A stretch of 9,133 nucleotides of DNA from Burkholderiales bacterium. Lineage in GTDB: Bacteria; Pseudomonadota; Gammaproteobacteria; Burkholderiales; Burkholderiaceae_C. The notes under the pieces are model-generated. The model did not search any database, had not been told where the DNA came from, and saw nothing but the letters and a program-made list of their open reading frames with translations. The stretch covers positions 1 through 9,133 of the forward strand of contig CANJKD010000047.1 of NCBI GenBank assembly GCA_947474415.1, in the 5' to 3' direction. How positions within the stretch are numbered: position 1 is the stretch's first letter; every line of letters starts with the position of its first letter. Shown one piece after another: positions 6,878 to 9,133 of the stretch. A program made the position numbers and the translations under genes.

Positions 6878-8041
6878 ATGCCCCATTTGAAAACCTTCGC
6901 CCGCGCCACGCTCGCCCTTGCCGCCGGCCTGGGCCTGAGCGTGGCCGCGCATGCCGACATCAACATCGGTGTGATCGTGTCGCTGACCGGCCCGGGCGCG
7001 TCGCTCGGCATCCCGGCCGACAACGCCATCAAGCTCTGGCCCACCGAACTCGGCGGCCAGAAGGTCAACCTGTTCGTGCTCAACGACGCGACCGACACCA
7101 CCACCGCCGCCGCAAAGAACGCCACCAAGCTGATCACCGAAGACAAGGTCGACGTGATCGTCGGCCCCTCGCTCACACCGACCTCACTGGCGGTCATCGA
7201 AGTGGCGGCACGATCCGGCGTGCCGGTGATCTCGCTGGCCGGTGGCGGCGCCATCGTCGAGCCACAAGACGGCCCGCGCCGCTGGGCCTTCAAGATGGCA
7301 CCGACCGAGACGATCTCGATCAACGCCGTGCTCGACCACATGTTGCGCAACAAGGCCGGCACGGTCGCCACCATCGGCATCACCACGGCCTACGGCGAGG
7401 GCTTTCTGAAAGCCATCGAGCGGCTCGCGCCGGCCAAGGGCGTCAGGATTGTGGCCGTCGAAAAGTATGCGCAGGCCGACACCAGCGCGACGCCGCAAGT
7501 GCTCAAGCTGATTGCCGCGAACCCCGACGCGGTCTACATCTTCAGCGCCGGTACGCCGGGCGCGCTGCCGCACGCGGAACTGGTGAAGCGCGGCTACAAG
7601 GGCCTGATCTACCAGACGCAAGGCGTGGCGAATGCCGACTTCCTGCGCATCGGCGGCAAGGAGCTGGAAGGCAGCTTCATGACGGTGGCGCCGGTGCTGG
7701 TGGCTGACCGGCTGCCCGACGCCAACCCGGTGAAGGCGCCCGGCGTCGACTATGTGAAGCGCTATGAAGCGAAGGACGGCGCCGGTTCGCGCTCGCTGTT
7801 CGGCGCCACCGCCTGGGACGCACAGCTGTGGTTGAGCGCGGCGATTCCGGTCGCGCTTCAGCGCGGCAAGCCGGGCACCGACGAGTTCCGGCTCGCGCTG
7901 CGCGACGCGATCGAAGGCCTGAAGGAATTCATCGGCACGCAAGGCATGTTCAACCTCAGCGACAAAGACCACAACGGCGTGGACGCGCGCAGCCAGGTGA
8001 TGGTGAAGGTCGAGGGCGGTCAGTGGAAGCTGGTGACGTGA
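6878..8041 (+). CDS. ABC transporter periplasmic substrate-binding protein, branched-chain amino acid (LivK-like) type
   Basis: A 387-residue exported solute-binding protein of the Peripla_BP_6/type 1 fold, which delivers a ligand to an inner-membrane ABC importer. Residues 1-26 form a clear Sec signal peptide (KTFAR, hydrophobic core, AHA before Asp27). The mature start INIGVIVSLTGPGASLGIP, then DKVDVIVGPSLTPTSLAVIE and SGVPVISLAGG, are typical of the family. Close relatives in Burkholderiales bind branched-chain amino acids, but also amides and aromatic acids, so the ligand is not predictable. ATG 6878 is chosen over the in-frame ATG 6845 because CGGAGA (6865-6870) lies seven bases upstream and the signal peptide then begins properly. 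The stop overlaps the GTG of the next gene, implying co-translation. No permease or ATPase genes are in the window, so it is either an orphan or part of a system encoded elsewhere. Confidence 0.93.
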   Translation: MPHLKTFARATLALAAGLGLSVAAHADINIGVIVSLTGPGASLGIPADNAIKLWPTELGGQKVNLFVLNDATDTTTAAAKNATKLITEDKVDVIVGPSLTPTSLAVIEVAARSGVPVISLAGGGAIVEPQDGPRRWAFKMAPTETISINAVLDHMLRNKAGTVATIGITTAYGEGFLKAIERLAPAKGVRIVAVEKYAQADTSATPQVLKLIAANPDAVYIFSAGTPGALPHAELVKRGYKGLIYQTQGVANADFLRIGGKELEGSFMTVAPVLVADRLPDANPVKAPGVDYVKRYEAKDGAGSRSLFGATAWDAQLWLSAAIPVALQRGKPGTDEFRLALRDAIEGLKEFIGTQGMFNLSDKDHNGVDARSQVMVKVEGGQWKLVT

Positions 8042-8538
8042 GCGGCGCCGCGACGGACGCGCAAGGCCATGGCGACGCGCTTGCCGCGCCGCAGTTGCTG
8101 CGCTTCGCCGACCTGTCGGTGCGGGTGGGCGCGCCGGTCGAGGTGGGCGAGGTGGGCCACGGCACGCGGCGCGTGATCCCGATCCTGGGCGGCACCTGCA
8201 CGGCGCGCGAATGGACGGCACCGGTGCTGCCGGGCGGTGCGGATTTTCAGCTCATCGTCAACGAGCGCGTGGCGCGGTTAGAGGCGCGCTACGTGCTCGA
8301 AACCGATGCCGGCGACCGCATCTGCGTGCACAACGACGCGCTGCGCACGGCGGCACCCGAGGTCATGGTGCGTTTGATTCGGGGCGAGCCGGTGGCGCCG
8401 AACGACGTCTACTTCCGCTGCGCGCCGCGCTTCGAGGCGAGTGCACCATCGCTCACCTGGATGATGGAGCGCGTGTTCCTTGGCACCGGGGTGCGCCGTC
8501 CGAATGACGTGGTGATGCGGTTCTTCGAGGTGATGTGA
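8038..8538 (+). CDS. DUF3237 family protein
   Basis: A 166-residue cytoplasmic protein of the DUF3237 family, a small beta-barrel-like group of unproven function often found near catabolic and oxygenase genes. Recognisable pieces are RVIPILGGTC (45-54), LPGGADFQLI (64-73), LEARYVLETDAGDRICVHND (81-100), APEVMVRLIRGEPV (106-119), VYFRCAPRFE (124-133) and the end GVRRPNDVVMRFFEV. The length agrees with the family. The GTG start at 8038 is preferred because GGAAG (8025-8029) lies eight bases upstream and its GTGA overlaps the TGA of the preceding gene, a usual sign of translational coupling. No signal peptide or membrane segment is seen. It probably forms an operon with the substrate-binding protein and may act on the same compound; this is inference. 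Confidence 0.9.
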   Translation: MSGAATDAQGHGDALAAPQLLRFADLSVRVGAPVEVGEVGHGTRRVIPILGGTCTAREWTAPVLPGGADFQLIVNERVARLEARYVLETDAGDRICVHNDALRTAAPEVMVRLIRGEPVAPNDVYFRCAPRFEASAPSLTWMMERVFLGTGVRRPNDVVMRFFEVM

Positions 8539-8628
8539 GTCGACACAACGTTCCACTTGAGCGGTAGGCAATGTCGCCTCGGTGAGATGGGCTCGAATTG
8601 CGGGATCGGCGTCCAGACTATTCCGGCA

Positions 8629-8817
8629 ATGAAAAATCCCCTGGTGCCATCCCTCCCAGGCGGCTCGAAGTGACATGTCACTCGCGCTGGTGACAACGTT
8701 CGCAACGGAGGCGCCAACGCGCAGGACCTTCTCGTCATTGACGAATGGCGAGCCGCGCACCGGAACGTTTTGAACACGTTCCAAGCAATTCTTCGACAAC
8801 GAACGCGTGAGACAGGC
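8629..8817 (+). pseudogene. N-terminal remnant of a RelA/SpoT-domain (putative GTP pyrophosphokinase) protein
   Basis: In one plus frame, ATG 8629 reads MKNPLVPSLPGGSK, a TGA at 8671-8673, then HVTRAGDNVRNGG and LLVIDEWRAAHRNVLNTFQA, ending near ILRQRTRETG. The IDEWRAAHxxVLNTFQAILRxRTR block resembles what I know as the conserved N-terminus of stand-alone RelA/SpoT-domain proteins, a few hundred residues long, which lies just before the nucleotide-transferring core. Only about 60 residues remain. The gene is interrupted by the in-frame TGA, where relatives would have a residue such as Gly (inferred), and the catalytic domain is absent. Homology stops near 8817, where TRAP permease sequence begins. 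Recognition is by eye from one conserved block, so a different family sharing it is possible. It lies 90 bp after the DUF3237 gene. Confidence 0.65.
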
Positions 8818-8837
8818 ACCTACCGCCCGATCTTGAT

Positions 8838-9089
8838 TCGCTGCAAGTGCTGGGTGTAGTCTTCGGCCCCATCTGGTTCGGCATCATCATCGTGATGACG
8901 GTGGAGCTGGGGCTGATCCATCCGCCGGTTGGCATGAATGTGTTCGTGATCAAGAGCGTGGTCAAGGACGTGAGCTTCACGACCATCTTCAATGGCGTGC
9001 TGCCCTTCGTGGCCACCGACATCGTGCGCCTGGTGATTCTGATCGCGTTCCCGATCATTGCGCGGTATTTGCCGGGCCGCATGCACTGA
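8838..9089 (+). pseudogene. TRAP transporter large permease (DctM-like), C-terminal remnant
   Basis: A frame open from a TGA at 8808-8810 to TGA 9087-9089 carries about 80 residues of family sequence: GPIWFGIIIVMTVELGLIHP, then PVGMNVFVIKSVVKDVSFTT and a hydrophobic end with ADIVRL-like TDIVRLVILIAFP. These match the last two membrane segments of DctM-type TRAP permeases, which are normally about 430 residues. At least four-fifths of the gene is missing at the 5' side. No start codon with a ribosome site is seen; a GTG at 8847 opens the frame but lacks one. The remnant abuts the RelA/SpoT fragment, so a deletion or recombination joined them. TRAP permeases import organic acids such as C4-dicarboxylates, but this piece cannot function. 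Confidence 0.85.
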
Positions 9090-9096
9090 GCCCGGA

Positions 9097-9120
9097 CACA
9101 AGACCCGGAAGGGCCTTGTG
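9097..9120 (+). terminator. Hairpin after the TRAP permease remnant, terminator-like
   Basis: CACAAG (9097-9102) pairs with CTTGTG (9115-9120), and inside it CCC (9104-9106) pairs with GGG (9111-9113) around a GGAA tetraloop, with a single A/C mismatch. It begins seven bases after the stop of the former permease gene, as expected for the terminator of that operon. There is no T tract after it, so termination is not certain. Confidence 0.45.
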
Positions 9121-9133
9121 CCTGGCGAAGGCA

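Noticed and set aside
8669..8682. Perfect 14-bp palindrome AGTGACATGTCACT as an operator
   Set aside because: It lies within the RelA/SpoT remnant and includes the TGA that interrupts it, so coding origin explains it better; no promoter is seen next to it.
8762..8782. Inverted repeat GGAACGT-7-ACGTTCC as a regulator site
   Set aside because: It falls in the conserved RNVLNTF codons of the remnant, so the symmetry is probably accidental.
8278..8819. Minus-strand open frames of 136 and 173 codons at 8278-8819
   Set aside because: They are antisense to the DUF3237 gene and to the RelA/SpoT remnant, and contain no family motif.

Overview
The window is high-GC DNA from a proteobacterium. Codon use, gene families and protein style suggest a Betaproteobacterium of the Burkholderiales, probably Comamonadaceae (Variovorax/Acidovorax/Rhodoferax-like); this placement comes from recognising the proteins, not from a search. 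It reads as a mobile or eroding accessory stretch. Intact metabolic and signalling genes sit beside an IS end, two clearly broken genes, one probable frameshift and two truncated remnants.

Layout. Positions 1-91 (minus) hold the N-terminus of an IS630-type transposase that runs off the window edge. Next come gnd, a decarboxylating 6-phosphogluconate dehydrogenase (190-1251, plus), and a small exported protein of unknown function (1336-1848, plus). Converging on these from the minus strand is a 964-residue protein (1873-4767) with a class III nucleotide-cyclase-like domain, a STAND/NB-ARC-type ATPase and C-terminal TPRs. Upstream of it on the same strand is a LuxR-type regulator (4991-5823) that is frameshifted at a C run. 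A 223-bp gap with a strong hairpin separates the two.

Divergent from luxR is a phytanoyl-CoA dioxygenase (PhyH) family pseudogene (6023-6801). It has an in-frame stop and a deletion that removed the first iron-ligand motif. It is followed by an intact branched-chain-amino-acid-type ABC substrate-binding protein (6878-8041), whose stop codon overlaps the GTG start of a DUF3237 protein (8038-8538). The 3' end carries a broken N-terminal remnant of a RelA/SpoT-domain protein (about 8629-8817) fused to the last ~80 residues of a TRAP transporter large permease (about 8838-9089), then a hairpin.

How the genes may work together. The luxR/phyH/substrate-binding/DUF3237 group looks like part of a small-molecule uptake and catabolism locus that has lost its oxygenase and perhaps its regulator; no ABC permease or ATPase genes are visible here. 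The cyclase-STAND-TPR protein is the most unusual intact gene: its cyclase domain departs from the catalytic consensus, so it may sense or regulate rather than make cyclic nucleotide. I see no CRISPR array, tRNA, rRNA or complete defence operon. I do not claim a new system; the cyclase-STAND-TPR gene and the remnant junction are the items most worth a second look.
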